Assembly (NCBI GenBank): GCA_963590165.1
Contig: CAVANO010000011.1
Span: 62,001 to 126,000, forward strand
Direction of reading: 5' to 3'
Origin: UBA11524 sp963590165
Lineage (GTDB): Bacteria; Bacillota; Clostridia; Christensenellales; Aristaeellaceae
Length of the DNA: 64,000 nucleotides
Positions 34,742 through 43,206 of this stretch are shown here, in pieces. Position 1 is the first letter of the stretch. Each line of letters starts with the position of its first letter. The position numbers and the translations under genes were made by a program. Under the pieces are notes generated by a model. That model made no database searches and was not told the DNA's origin. It saw only the letters and a program-made list of their open reading frames with translations.

Positions 34742-35542
34742 ATGAAACGCTTCTTCCGTGCCGCGTGCGCGATGCTGCTGATTGCTCTGACGATTCCGAC
34801 GGCACTTGCCAAGACGACGCCTACGCCGCCGCCGGTGTCCATCACCACCGAAGCGCCGGTGGAGGTGCCGACGCAGATTCAGCAGGTGCTGGACATTGCC
34901 TATAACGAGTGGCAGGAACTGGACGGCAAGACGCTCAAGCGCGTCAACAAGTACACCGAATGGCGCGGCAAGGGTGTCGGCTTCGGCTGGTGCGGCGGAT
35001 TTGTCACGTGGTGCATGATGCAGGCAGATGTCGAGATGATGGAGCTGGAGGACATCAAGTCTGCCGCGAAGAAGTCGGAAGACGGCGTGTTCATGCCGGT
35101 AGAGGGCGTGTTCCACGTCAAGGAGGCAAGCGTCGGCAAGCTCCTGCGCGGCTATCAGCTCGTCAACCGCACGACCAACGTGCCGCAGCCCGGCTTTCTG
35201 CTGGTGTACGGCTGCTCCTTCAACAAGACGATTCATGTCGCGCTCGTCTACGATGTGCAGAGCCTCGGCGACGGCAAGTACCGCATTACGACGCTCGAAG
35301 GCAACATGGCGAACCGCGTCAAGATGTACATTCACGACTACGACATGAACGTTGAGGTCAACACGAACAAGAAGGATTCGACGAATCTGTCCGAAGTACC
35401 TGAGGATGAGCGCGAGATTCCCGAAAGCGACTGCGTGGATTACACGGTCGTCACCGCGAAGCCGAGCGATTCCACCTCGGGAAAATACGCGTATTATGTA
35501 AATTGCTTCCTGATGCCCTACGTGCCGGGTGAGGGCGAATAA
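34742..35542 (+). CDS. secreted CHAP-like amidohydrolase
   Basis: 266 residues with a signal peptide (1-23, TALAK) and a Pro/Thr linker. The domain at about 45-190 resembles CHAP/NlpC-type cysteine amidases: FGWCGGFVTWC holds the likely catalytic Cys84, NKTIHVALVYDV the His165, and ITTLEGN the third polar residue. Such enzymes cut peptidoglycan peptides. The C-terminal part (200-266) is acidic and unassigned. An in-frame ATG three codons upstream is possible but sits only two bases from the ribosome site. Followed 41 bases later by the metallophosphoesterase-like gene. Confidence 0.78.
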   Translation: MKRFFRAACAMLLIALTIPTALAKTTPTPPPVSITTEAPVEVPTQIQQVLDIAYNEWQELDGKTLKRVNKYTEWRGKGVGFGWCGGFVTWCMMQADVEMMELEDIKSAAKKSEDGVFMPVEGVFHVKEASVGKLLRGYQLVNRTTNVPQPGFLLVYGCSFNKTIHVALVYDVQSLGDGKYRITTLEGNMANRVKMYIHDYDMNVEVNTNKKDSTNLSEVPEDEREIPESDCVDYTVVTAKPSDSTSGKYAYYVNCFLMPYVPGEGE

Positions 35543-35583
35543 ATCGCCCGTGGAACCGTTTGCCGAAAGGAGGAACGCCGCTT

Positions 35584-36651
35584 ATGGGCAGAAACGCCGA
35601 TGATTTCTTCAACGAAAAGCCGCATCGGGGCAGGAAAGTCCTCCTCGCCTTGCTCCTGGTGCTGATTCTCCTTGTCAGCACGCTGCTCATCAGCAATTTC
35701 GCCGTCAGCAACACCATCCTGACGCTCAAGCAGACCGTGACCATCCCGGATATTCCGACCTCGCTTGACCAGTGGTCCATCCTCCTGCTGACCGACCTGA
35801 ACGGTGAAACGCGCGGCGAAGGTCAGGCGGCAATCGGGCAGGCAATCAGCACGAAGGCGGTGTCCTGCGTCATCCTTGCGGGCAACATGGTCGGCGAAAG
35901 CGGCGATGTGACGCCTGTGCTGGAACTCCTTGAGCAATTGCCTGCCGGCGCACCGGTGCTCTTTCTGACCGGCGGCAATGATCCGAGTTTGTACGCAACC
36001 GCGGCGCATGCGTCGTTGTCCCCCTATGCGGACTGGGCACAGGCGCTCATCGATGCCGGCGTGACGATTCTGGACGTGCCCGTGTCGTTTACGCGCGAAG
36101 GCTCCACTATCTGGTTTGTGCCGGAGGACATCTACACGCTGAATATCGCCAGCACGCGCAAGGCATACCAGAAGCAACTCGACGGGCTGAACGCACTGCC
36201 CTCGCTGACGGCGGATCAGGCGGCGCAGCAGCGGCTTGCATCGTACCAGATTGAGCGCATGGACAGAATTGAGGAAGCCATGGCGAGCATGACGGAGAAG
36301 GACGTGCAGGTCTGTGTCAGCAGCATGCCGCTGACGCAGGCGTATATTACGACGCTCAAGGAATCGGCGGATGCCAAGACCGTCTGCTCGATGAATTACG
36401 TTGACCTGATTGTCACCGGCGGCTACTGCGGCGGACAATGGCGCATTCCGGGCATCGGCGTGATTTATGTGCCGGAGCTGGGATTCTTCCCGTCGGACAG
36501 CGAGGTGCAGGGGCTGAATTATCAGAACGGCATCTGGCAGTACATCAGCCCGGGTTTGGGCAACGGCAGCATCTATCCGTGGTGGATGCAGTTCCGGCTG
36601 TTTAATTCGCCCGCGGTAACAACACTGACACTTACAAGGGATATCTCATGA
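35584..36651 (+). CDS. membrane-anchored metallophosphoesterase-fold protein lacking metal ligands
   Basis: 355 residues; one membrane helix at about 19-43. The rest follows the YkuE-type metallophosphoesterase fold from end to end, but the ligand motifs are altered: DxH reads LLLTDLN, GDxxD reads LAGNMVG, GNHD reads GGNDP, the next His motif reads VSSMPLT, and GHTHGGQ reads TGGYCGGQ. Downstream family features are intact (WRIPGIGVIYVPELGFFPSD, YISPGLG, FRLFNSPAVTTLTL). So five or more metal-binding positions are lost and hydrolysis is unlikely. AAAGGAGG precedes the ATG. Probable partner of the secreted CHAP-like enzyme; a binding or regulatory role is inference. Confidence 0.82.
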   Translation: MGRNADDFFNEKPHRGRKVLLALLLVLILLVSTLLISNFAVSNTILTLKQTVTIPDIPTSLDQWSILLLTDLNGETRGEGQAAIGQAISTKAVSCVILAGNMVGESGDVTPVLELLEQLPAGAPVLFLTGGNDPSLYATAAHASLSPYADWAQALIDAGVTILDVPVSFTREGSTIWFVPEDIYTLNIASTRKAYQKQLDGLNALPSLTADQAAQQRLASYQIERMDRIEEAMASMTEKDVQVCVSSMPLTQAYITTLKESADAKTVCSMNYVDLIVTGGYCGGQWRIPGIGVIYVPELGFFPSDSEVQGLNYQNGIWQYISPGLGNGSIYPWWMQFRLFNSPAVTTLTLTRDIS

Positions 36652-36668
36652 ATGGGATATCCCTTTTC
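36637..36668 (+). terminator. terminator overlapping the end of the phosphoesterase-like gene
   Basis: Perfect 10-bp stem AAGGGATATC / GATATCCCTT, then TTC. The stop codon TGA of the gene lies in the loop. Confidence 0.85.
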
Positions 36669-36724
36669 AATTCAAATAAAGTGATCTGATTTGCAGGAGA
36701 ATCAAAAAACTCGCTGGATTTTTT

Positions 36725-36800
36725 CTTGCGTGCGGCAGGAATCCGCCCTGCAAGGGCGAATAGTTTCCCATCAGCCTGAGGAGGGTCAGGCGAAACATGC
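36725..36800 (+). promoter_or_regulatory. structured leader of the arabinofuranosidase gene
   Basis: Two adjacent hairpins, CGCCCT-GCA-AGGGCG and GCCTGA-GGAGGG-TCAGGC, lie within 60 bases upstream of the ribosome binding site. The second presents a GGAGGG decoy in its loop. It matches no riboswitch class I know. Confidence 0.45.
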
Positions 36801-36817
36801 ATTGTGGAGGGAAAGCA

Positions 36818-38284
36818 ATGTCAGCCATCATTTCCATTAATGCCGGAAACCCCGGCGCGAAAATCAGCAAGAATATCTATGGTCACTTTTCCGAGCATCT
36901 CGGACGCTGCATCTATGGCGGCGTGTATGTCGGCGAAGGTTCCGACATTCCGAATGTCAACGGCATGCGCACCGATGTTGTCAACGCGCTCAAGAAAATC
37001 GGCGTGCCTGTGCTGCGCTGGCCGGGCGGTTGCTTCGCGGATGAATACCACTGGGAGGACGGCATCGGTCCGAAGGAATCCCGCAAGCGGATGGTCAACA
37101 CCAACTGGGGCGGCGTGGTTGAGGATAACTCCTTCGGCACGCACGAGTTCATGGAGCTGTGCCGTCAAATCGGCTGCGAGCCCTACGTCAATGCGAATGT
37201 CGGCTCAGGCACGGTTCGTGAAATGGCGGAATGGGTTGAGTACATGAATTCCGAGGGCGATTCGACCGTCGTGCGGAAGCGCTGGGCAAATGGGCACCAT
37301 GAGCCGTTCGGACTCAAGTTCCTCGGCGTGGGCAATGAAAGCTGGGGCTGCGGCGGCAACATGCGTCCGGAGTATTATGCGGATGAATACCGGCGCTATC
37401 AGACCTTCTGCCGCAATTACGGCGACAAGAAGCTCTACCGCATCGCCTGCGGTCCGAATACCGATGACTGGAACTGGACGGATAAGCTGATGGCAGGCGC
37501 CGGCAATTACCTCGATGCCATTTCGCTGCATTATTATACCGTCCCACGCGAATGGGAGAACAAGGGCAGTGCGACCGATTTCGATGCTGCGGAATATTAC
37601 ACGACGCTGAAAAAAGCGCACCATATGGACAATCTCATCCGCGGTCATCTGGCGATTATGGACAAGTATGATCCGAAGCACCGTGTCGGACTGATTGTCG
37701 ATGAATGGGGCACGTGGTACAATTGTGAGCCCGGCACGAATCCCGGTTTCCTCTATCAGCAGAACACGATGCGCGACGCGATGGTCGCGGCGATTACGCT
37801 GGATATCTTCAACGCGCACTGCGACCGCGTCGTCATGGCAAATATCGCACAGATGGTCAACGTCCTGCAGTCGGTGATCCTGACGGACGGTGCGGACATG
37901 GTGCTTACGCCGACCTATCACGTGTTCGACCTGTACAAGGCCCATCACGATGCGACGCTGCTGCCGTCTGCCATCTCGTGCGATGACGCGCAGCCTGGCG
38001 TGAAGCAGCTGACCGCGACCGCCTCGCAGAAGGAAAATGTCATCACCGTGACGCTGACGAACACTTCCTGCACCGATGCGCTGGACGTGAAGCTGGAGCT
38101 GCTTGGCGCTGATGCATCGGACGTTTCCGGACGCATCCTGACGGGCGCGATGAATGACAAGAACACATTCGAGCAGAAGGACTGCGTGTCGGTCAAGCCG
38201 TTTGACGGTTTCCGGAAGGTGCAGGACGGTCTGATGGTAACGCTGCCTGCCTGTGCGGTGGCGGAGCTGACGATTCGTGGCTGA
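36818..38284 (+). CDS. alpha-L-arabinofuranosidase, glycoside hydrolase family 51
   Basis: Retaining enzyme removing terminal arabinofuranose from arabinan or arabinoxylan oligosaccharides. 488 residues, no signal peptide, so it acts on imported oligosaccharides. GH51 features: ISKNIYGHFSEHLGRCIYGG, LRWPGGCFADEYHWEDGIGP, acid/base Glu in GVGNESWGCGG, nucleophile Glu in IVDEWGTWYN, and a C-terminal beta-sandwich. GGAGGG is 6 bases from the ATG. No transporter or other arabinose gene is next to it. The last 8 bases overlap the DUF6171 start. Confidence 0.95.
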   Translation: MSAIISINAGNPGAKISKNIYGHFSEHLGRCIYGGVYVGEGSDIPNVNGMRTDVVNALKKIGVPVLRWPGGCFADEYHWEDGIGPKESRKRMVNTNWGGVVEDNSFGTHEFMELCRQIGCEPYVNANVGSGTVREMAEWVEYMNSEGDSTVVRKRWANGHHEPFGLKFLGVGNESWGCGGNMRPEYYADEYRRYQTFCRNYGDKKLYRIACGPNTDDWNWTDKLMAGAGNYLDAISLHYYTVPREWENKGSATDFDAAEYYTTLKKAHHMDNLIRGHLAIMDKYDPKHRVGLIVDEWGTWYNCEPGTNPGFLYQQNTMRDAMVAAITLDIFNAHCDRVVMANIAQMVNVLQSVILTDGADMVLTPTYHVFDLYKAHHDATLLPSAISCDDAQPGVKQLTATASQKENVITVTLTNTSCTDALDVKLELLGADASDVSGRILTGAMNDKNTFEQKDCVSVKPFDGFRKVQDGLMVTLPACAVAELTIRG

Positions 38285-38537
38285 GGAACGCAAGCCATGC
38301 CGCTGCCTGCTGGCGGAGAGCGGTCAGAAGGACATGGCGCGGCTGGTGCGCGAGTACATTGACGCACTGCCGGACGGCGATCGGGCGGACGAAACGCTGC
38401 GCAGTCAGCGGCTGAATGCCTGCAAAGCATGCGCATCGCTGCAAAACGGCACATGTGCGCTGTGCGGCTGCTATGTCGAAGCACGTACGGCAAAGCAAAG
38501 GCAGAAATGCCCTGCCGTACCGCCGAAATGGGAATAA
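38277..38537 (+). CDS. DUF6171-type small Cys-rich protein
   Basis: 86 residues from a GTG start that overlaps the arabinofuranosidase stop. Cys pairs PCRC near the N-terminus and CKAC...CALCGC...KCP in the second half suggest a zinc-ribbon or metal site; the end is PPKWE. DUF6171 proteins are short clostridial proteins of unknown function, and I place this one there from the Cys pattern. Nothing ties it to arabinose use except the overlap. Confidence 0.7.
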   Translation: MAEERKPCRCLLAESGQKDMARLVREYIDALPDGDRADETLRSQRLNACKACASLQNGTCALCGCYVEARTAKQRQKCPAVPPKWE

Positions 38538-38541
38538 ACAA

Positions 38542-38580
38542 AAGGGCTGCCAAGCGTGATGCAAGGCAGCCCCTTATTTT
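38542..38580. terminator. terminator between DUF6171 and caspase-like genes
   Basis: Stem GGGCTGCC / GGCAGCCC with a 14-base loop, then CTTATTTTTA on the plus strand. Convergent genes flank it. Confidence 0.88.
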
Positions 38581-40097
38581 TACTTTTCCGCTTCCGTCAG
38601 CGCAAACCAATCTCCTGTCAGCTCGTAGCATTCATCGCCGACATATGCCTTGACGCGGATGCGGTACTGACCGGCAGGGAGCATCTCCCCCTTGCTGTCC
38701 ATGCCGCTCCAGCAGAAGGTCGAGCCGCCGATGTGCTCGGGACGGGATGCCTGATGGGAGGCGAGGCGGCGGACAACCTGACCGCTTTCATCCTCGATGG
38801 TGACGGTCAATTCGCAGGGAAATGCGTGACGGACGACAAAAGTCAGTTCCTCGCCGTTTTCAGGGCAGAACGTATCCGTACAGCGGATTGCAAGCGACGG
38901 ATCGCCCGAGGAGGACGGCACGCAGAGTACCTTGGAATAAATGACGAAAGGCACGCCCGTGTCCACCAGCAGAATCTGCAGCAGCACATAGCCGGAGGAC
39001 TGCGCAGCGGAGGCGTTCAGCGTGAGCGAGCGTTCCTTGAGCCCCGGCGTCAGGCTCTTGCCGGGAATGGCGTAGGAGTCAAATTCGCCGTCGTTGTCAT
39101 AAATGAGCGTCGCGTTGTCGAAATCCCAGACGCCCTGCCGCTGATAGACAAGCTGATAGGCGACCTGCGAACTGCGGATGACGTTAAACGAAAAATCGAT
39201 GGTGGGCGAATCGGCGGAAAGCGTATCGCCGGTGAAGGTGACGCTTTCAATCTTTGTGTCGCGCCGACCGCTGACGGCGGATAGGTCGTAGCTCAGCAGC
39301 ACGAAGTCGCTTTCCTCCGGATAGGTTCGTACGGTGGATTCGCCGTGGCTCTGCAGCAGACGGCGGCGAAGTTCCGTCAGTGTGATGTCGCCGTCGCGGT
39401 TCTCGTCTGCCCCGAACGAGCCGGTCACAGACAGCGCGTCCACCAGCGCACCGGAAAAATAGCCCGCGCCTGCCAGCCGTTCGCCGTTGATTTCGCCCGA
39501 CCAGAACCAGCTGACTTCTGCACCGCCCGATGAACAGATGACGTAGTAATCATCGCCGGAAAACACGTTTTCGAACGACTCGGTGACGCCCTTGCCGATG
39601 ACTGCGCCGGAATGGCAGGCGTCCAGCAGGAGTACCTTTTTGCCGGGGATGGTGTCGAACACTGCGCGGAGGGCATCGGCAGTCAGGCGGCTTTCGCTTT
39701 CGCCGTCGGACAACAGGAAGGTCATCTGCCCATTGCTGCTGCCGTCCCACAGCCCATGCGTGCTGATGTAGAAATAGCTGACATCGTCTTCGTCCGCATC
39801 GGCGAATGTCTGCTGAATCAGGGCAAGCAGCGCATCAGCGGATGCCATGCCGTTTTCGCGGGTGACGAGCTTGTCGAAGATCAGCGTGCCGCCGGAAAGC
39901 GTTTCCGCCATGCGCCGGACATTGTTTGCAGAGGAAGGCACGGTGCTTGACTGCGTCAGGAAGCGGTCGCAGCCAATCAGCAGTGCCCGATTGACGCGAG
40001 TGCCCGTTTCTTCCTCTGCCGCATCCTCGGAAAATGCTGTCAGGAGCGGACAGATCAGGCAAAAAATCAGCAGCAGCGCCGTCAGCCGTTTGCGCAT
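38580..40097 (-). CDS. secreted caspase-like (C14/metacaspase) protease with EF-hand loop and FlgD-like C-terminus
   Basis: 505 residues with a signal peptide (1-22, LLTAFSE). Residues about 33-255 form a caspase-hemoglobinase fold: catalytic His114 in YFYISTHGLWDG and Cys161 in VLLLDACHSGAV. A canonical EF-hand loop DENRDGDITLTE spans 231-242, with Asp, Asn, Asp, Gly, Ile and Glu at the expected places. The C-terminal half is beta-rich and ends in a FlgD-Ig-like domain (FCWSGMDSKGEMLPAGQYRI). Orthocaspases cleave after Arg/Lys and many need Ca2+. AAAGGAGG lies 8 bases from the ATG. No substrate gene is evident nearby. Confidence 0.88.
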   Translation of the reverse strand: MRKRLTALLLIFCLICPLLTAFSEDAAEEETGTRVNRALLIGCDRFLTQSSTVPSSANNVRRMAETLSGGTLIFDKLVTRENGMASADALLALIQQTFADADEDDVSYFYISTHGLWDGSSNGQMTFLLSDGESESRLTADALRAVFDTIPGKKVLLLDACHSGAVIGKGVTESFENVFSGDDYYVICSSGGAEVSWFWSGEINGERLAGAGYFSGALVDALSVTGSFGADENRDGDITLTELRRRLLQSHGESTVRTYPEESDFVLLSYDLSAVSGRRDTKIESVTFTGDTLSADSPTIDFSFNVIRSSQVAYQLVYQRQGVWDFDNATLIYDNDGEFDSYAIPGKSLTPGLKERSLTLNASAAQSSGYVLLQILLVDTGVPFVIYSKVLCVPSSSGDPSLAIRCTDTFCPENGEELTFVVRHAFPCELTVTIEDESGQVVRRLASHQASRPEHIGGSTFCWSGMDSKGEMLPAGQYRIRVKAYVGDECYELTGDWFALTEAEK

Positions 40098-40159
40098 CGT
40101 GTCTGCCTCCTTTCGGCAAGATAATCCCATTGTACAACAAACCGGACGAAATTGCCACA

Positions 40160-40235
40160 CCCAAGGACACTTCGTGTCTTTTTTTCGTGTCTTTTTTTTC
40201 GTGCCGTTTTTTTGTATCGCTTTTTTTGACAAGAA
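40160..40235 (-). repeat. short GACACGAA / A-run repeat
   Basis: Three units of TTCGTGTC or TTCGTGCC alternating with runs of 7-8 T on the plus strand. It lies upstream of the caspase-like gene and downstream of mntP, where the T/A-runs could also serve in termination. Confidence 0.6.
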
Positions 40236-40271
40236 GAAAGCCGGGCAAGCTTGATGCTTCCCGGCTCCTTG

Positions 40272-40835
40272 TTACCCGAACAGACCAAGACCTTCCAGCA
40301 GAATCTTGAGGCCGATGCCAATCAGCACAATGCCGCCCACGATTTCCGCTTTGCTCTTGTAGCGCAGACCGAAGCGGTGACCGACCAGCAGACCGATTGG
40401 CGAAAGCACAAAGGTTGTCAGGCCGATCAGCCCGGCGGCAAGGAACACATTCGTATCCTGCAGGGCGAAGGTTACGCCGACGGCAAGCGCGTCAATGCTT
40501 GTTGCGACGGCAAGCGTCAGCATTGTCTTGAAGCTGAAGTCGCTGTCGCATTCCTCTTCTTCCTTGCTCATCGCTTCACGAATCATGTTCACGCCGATGA
40601 GAGCCAGCAGGACAAACGCAATCCAGTGGTCATACTTGTCGATGAAGCGCGCGAAGGTCGTGCCGAGAAAATAGCCGAGCGTCGGCATCAGCGCCTGGAA
40701 CACGCCGAAATATGCACCGACACACAGCAACGGCTTCCACGTGATCTTCCTGACCTTCAAGCCCTTGCAGATTGAAACAGCAAACGCGTCCATGCTCAGC
40801 CCGACGCCGAGCAAGAGGATTTCCCAAATAGTCAT
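40272..40835 (-). CDS. mntP: manganese efflux pump
   Basis: 187-residue membrane protein exporting Mn2+, with six helices arranged as two repeats, each with an acidic motif: LSMDAFAVSICKG and ATSIDALAVGVTFAL. Start set at the ATG 9 bases after GGAAGG; an ATG three codons earlier touches the ribosome site. The yybP-ykoY Mn riboswitch often found before mntP is missing: the promoter at 40871-40900 leaves a leader of only about 30 bases. Confidence 0.95.
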   Translation of the reverse strand: MTIWEILLLGVGLSMDAFAVSICKGLKVRKITWKPLLCVGAYFGVFQALMPTLGYFLGTTFARFIDKYDHWIAFVLLALIGVNMIREAMSKEEEECDSDFSFKTMLTLAVATSIDALAVGVTFALQDTNVFLAAGLIGLTTFVLSPIGLLVGHRFGLRYKSKAEIVGGIVLIGIGLKILLEGLGLFG

Positions 40836-40870
40836 ACAGCTCATCCTTCCGTGATGGAGTATTGCTGTCG

Positions 40871-40900
40871 ATTATAAGGCGCTTATGGGGGATTAGTCAA
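40871..40900 (-). promoter_or_regulatory. sigma-A promoter of mntP
   Basis: Reading leftwards, TTGACT and TATAAT with an 18-base spacer. Confidence 0.82.
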
Positions 40901-40926
40901 GAGAAACAATGCAAAATAAATGGAAA

Positions 40927-41290
40927 AAAAAGCCTTTTCGCCTCTGCGGAGGCGAGCAGGGGCTTTCCGATCGCCCCTGCACCCTTCGGATGCACATCTA
41001 AGTTTCTTTGTAGTTTGCTTAAAGTCAACAATGAAAAAGAAATCAAGCATGGCGCCGAAGGGGTCAAAGAAAACGGACGAAGTCCGCGACCGCAGGCTTT
41101 GCCTGTTCTATTGTCCCCTTGCAGATTGCCTAAAATCAACAATGAAAAAGAAACCAAGTATGGTGCCCGAAGGGGTCAAGGGGGCGACCGGAAAGCCCCC
41201 TTGCAGATTGTCTAAAGTCAGCAATGAAAAAGAAACCCCGTATGGCGCCCGAAGGGGTTCAAGGGGGCGACCGGAAAGCCCCCTTGTTGA
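40927..41290. repeat. mosaic block of G-rich hairpins and CAATGAAAAAGAAACC modules
   Basis: Begins with a unit like the 94-bp repeat (GCCTCTGCGGAGGC, GCAGGGGCTTTCCGATCGCC, ACCCTTCGG), then three copies of GCAGATTG-NCTAAA-TCAACAATGAAAAAGAAACC (the last two 82 bases apart), each followed by GGNGCCCGAAGGGGT; the last two also carry GGGGGCGACCGGAAAGCCCCC hairpins. Micro-hairpins CGGACGAAGTCCG and CAGGCTTTGCCTG occur between them. No gene is seen in this 457-base gap. Confidence 0.9.
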
Positions 41291-41292
41291 TT

Positions 41293-42624
41293 TTACCCAT
41301 GCGATGCAAAAATCTTTCTTTTCCGCATTGCAATCAGCCCGACCGCGTCGGCAATCACCCAGCCGATGGGGATGGACAGCCAAATCGCTATCATCCCGAA
41401 GTGCGGCGCAAAGGCATAGGACAGCGCAACGCGCAAGCCAAGTGAAATCACGGTCAGGATGACGCTCATGCCGGCCTGCTCCATGCCGCGGAAAATCGCG
41501 TAGAGCAGAAAAAGCATGCCAATCAAGACGTAGCAGATGCCTTCCGTCTGCAGATACTGCACGCCGATGGACAGCGCGTCCACGGAGGCGTTTTCCAGGA
41601 AAATCAGCAGCAGCGGTTCGGCGAAAACCGCGACAAGCGCTGAAACAATGATGCAGAATGCACCGGAAAGCAGGAACGCCGTGCGGATCCCCTTGCGAAG
41701 GCGTTCGGGCTGATTTGCGCCGCGGTTCTGCGCCACGAAGGTCGCAAAGCCGTTGCCGAAGTCCTGTGCGGGGCTGTAGGCGAGCGAATCGATTTTTACG
41801 CCTGCGGTGAAGGCTGCCATTGCTGCCAAGCCAAAGCTGTTCACGAGGCTCTGCACGCACAGAATGCCGAAATTCATGATGGACTGCTGCACACTTGTCA
41901 GTACAGACACGCTGCAAATGCGGCGAATCAGCCCGAAGTCGGGGCGAAGGTCGGACAAAGCCGGACGCAGTGCCGGTACACGGCGGAGCATGCTGATGGT
42001 ACAGAGCACGCCGGAAAGCACCTGCGCAATCAGCGTCGCCCAAGCGGCACCGGCAACATCCCAGCCAAGACCGGCGACAAACAGGAAGTCAAGCGCCACA
42101 TTTGTCAGCGCGGAAATCGTCAGGAACACGAGCGGCGATGCCGAACGCCCGACCGCGCGGAGCATGCATGCGCAGAAGTTATAGAGGAATGTCGGCACGA
42201 TGCCGGCAAAGACAATCAGCAGATAGCAGGATAAATCACCTTGCGCCGCGTCCGGAATGCGGAGCAGGCGGAGCAGCAGCGGCAGGAGCGCATAGGACAG
42301 TGCCGTCAGCACGAGCGAGAAGGCAAAAATGACCACAAATGCGTTGCCGACGGACTTCCGGACGCCGCGCTCATCATTCTCTCCGAAGAAACGGCTGACA
42401 ATCACGCCACTGCCCATGCACAGACCGGTGACAATGCTCGTCAGCAACGTCATGACGGAAAATGCGCTGCCGACCGCGCCGAGTGCCGTTTCGCCGCAGT
42501 AGCGCCCGACAACGAACGTGTCAACGAGATTATAGAGCTGCTGAAGCAGATTGCCGGCCATCAGCGGCAGGGAGAAGCGGAGCAGTCCGCGAAGAATGGA
42601 ACCATGGGTCAAATCGGCACGCAT
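41293..42624 (-). CDS. MATE-family efflux transporter
   Basis: 443-residue membrane protein with about 12 helices in two MatE halves; typical segments are RFSLPLMAGNLLQQLYNLVDTF with FVVGRYCG and the second-half SVSVLTSVQQSIMNFGILCVQ, GVKIDSLAYSPAQDFGNGFA. Exports cationic drugs or metabolites by Na+ or H+ antiport; the substrate cannot be read. Start at MRADLT with GGAGG 11 bases upstream; no adjacent regulator. Confidence 0.92.
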   Translation of the reverse strand: MRADLTHGSILRGLLRFSLPLMAGNLLQQLYNLVDTFVVGRYCGETALGAVGSAFSVMTLLTSIVTGLCMGSGVIVSRFFGENDERGVRKSVGNAFVVIFAFSLVLTALSYALLPLLLRLLRIPDAAQGDLSCYLLIVFAGIVPTFLYNFCACMLRAVGRSASPLVFLTISALTNVALDFLFVAGLGWDVAGAAWATLIAQVLSGVLCTISMLRRVPALRPALSDLRPDFGLIRRICSVSVLTSVQQSIMNFGILCVQSLVNSFGLAAMAAFTAGVKIDSLAYSPAQDFGNGFATFVAQNRGANQPERLRKGIRTAFLLSGAFCIIVSALVAVFAEPLLLIFLENASVDALSIGVQYLQTEGICYVLIGMLFLLYAIFRGMEQAGMSVILTVISLGLRVALSYAFAPHFGMIAIWLSIPIGWVIADAVGLIAMRKRKIFASHG

Positions 42625-42730
42625 AAGGGATGAAGCCTCCTTTTTCCTATTAAAAGTATAATGAAAAAGAGAAGAACCGTCAAGGGCTGGCAACCTGCGC
42701 GTTTAAGACACAGGAAAACCAGTGATTTGC

Positions 42731-42760
42731 TTGACAAGGCGTGCTGAAATTTCATATAAT
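42731..42760 (+). promoter_or_regulatory. sigma-A promoter of ridA-pdxK
   Basis: TTGACA and TATAAT with an 18-base spacer; near-consensus. Leader of about 60 bases. Confidence 0.88.
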
Positions 42761-42828
42761 TCAAGTGGTTCCCTTGTGATGGCCTGCTTTATGCATTTGC
42801 ATGACGTGACGAAAAGGAGATTATAATC

Positions 42829-43206
42829 ATGAATAAGATTCTGTCTACGAAAAATGCCCCTGCCGCCATCGGTCCCTACAGCCAGGGCGTTCAGGCGGGA
42901 AACACCGTCTATGTGTCCGGTCAGCTTTACTTCGTGCCGGAAACGGGTGAGCTCCTTGAGGGAACCATCGGCGAAATGACCGCGCAGTGCATGAAGAACA
43001 TCGCCGCGATTCTGGCGGAAGCCGGCTGCACGCTTGCGGATGTCGTCAAGACGACGATCTACCTCAAGGATTTGAATGACTTCGCCGCGGTGAATGAGGC
43101 GTACGGCAAGTTCTTCCCGGAAAATCCGCCGGCGCGCGGCTGCGTGCAGGTGGCGAAACTGCCCCGCGATGCGAAGGTCGAGATTGAGGCGATTGCAGTC
43201 AAATGA
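42829..43206 (+). CDS. ridA: RidA-family enamine/imine deaminase
   Basis: 125-residue cytosolic trimer-forming protein that hydrolyses reactive 2-aminoacrylate released by PLP-dependent dehydratases. Family features: NAPAAIGPYSQGV, TVYVSGQLYF, and the C-terminal PPARGCVQVAKLPRDAKVEIEA with the substrate-binding Arg. Its stop overlaps the start of the pyridoxal kinase-like gene (ATGA), tying PLP supply to control of PLP-enzyme by-products. Confidence 0.95.
   Translation: MNKILSTKNAPAAIGPYSQGVQAGNTVYVSGQLYFVPETGELLEGTIGEMTAQCMKNIAAILAEAGCTLADVVKTTIYLKDLNDFAAVNEAYGKFFPENPPARGCVQVAKLPRDAKVEIEAIAVK

Noticed and set aside
40836..40870. yybP-ykoY manganese riboswitch for mntP
   Set aside because: The promoter lies too close to the gene to leave room for the aptamer, and no matching core was found.
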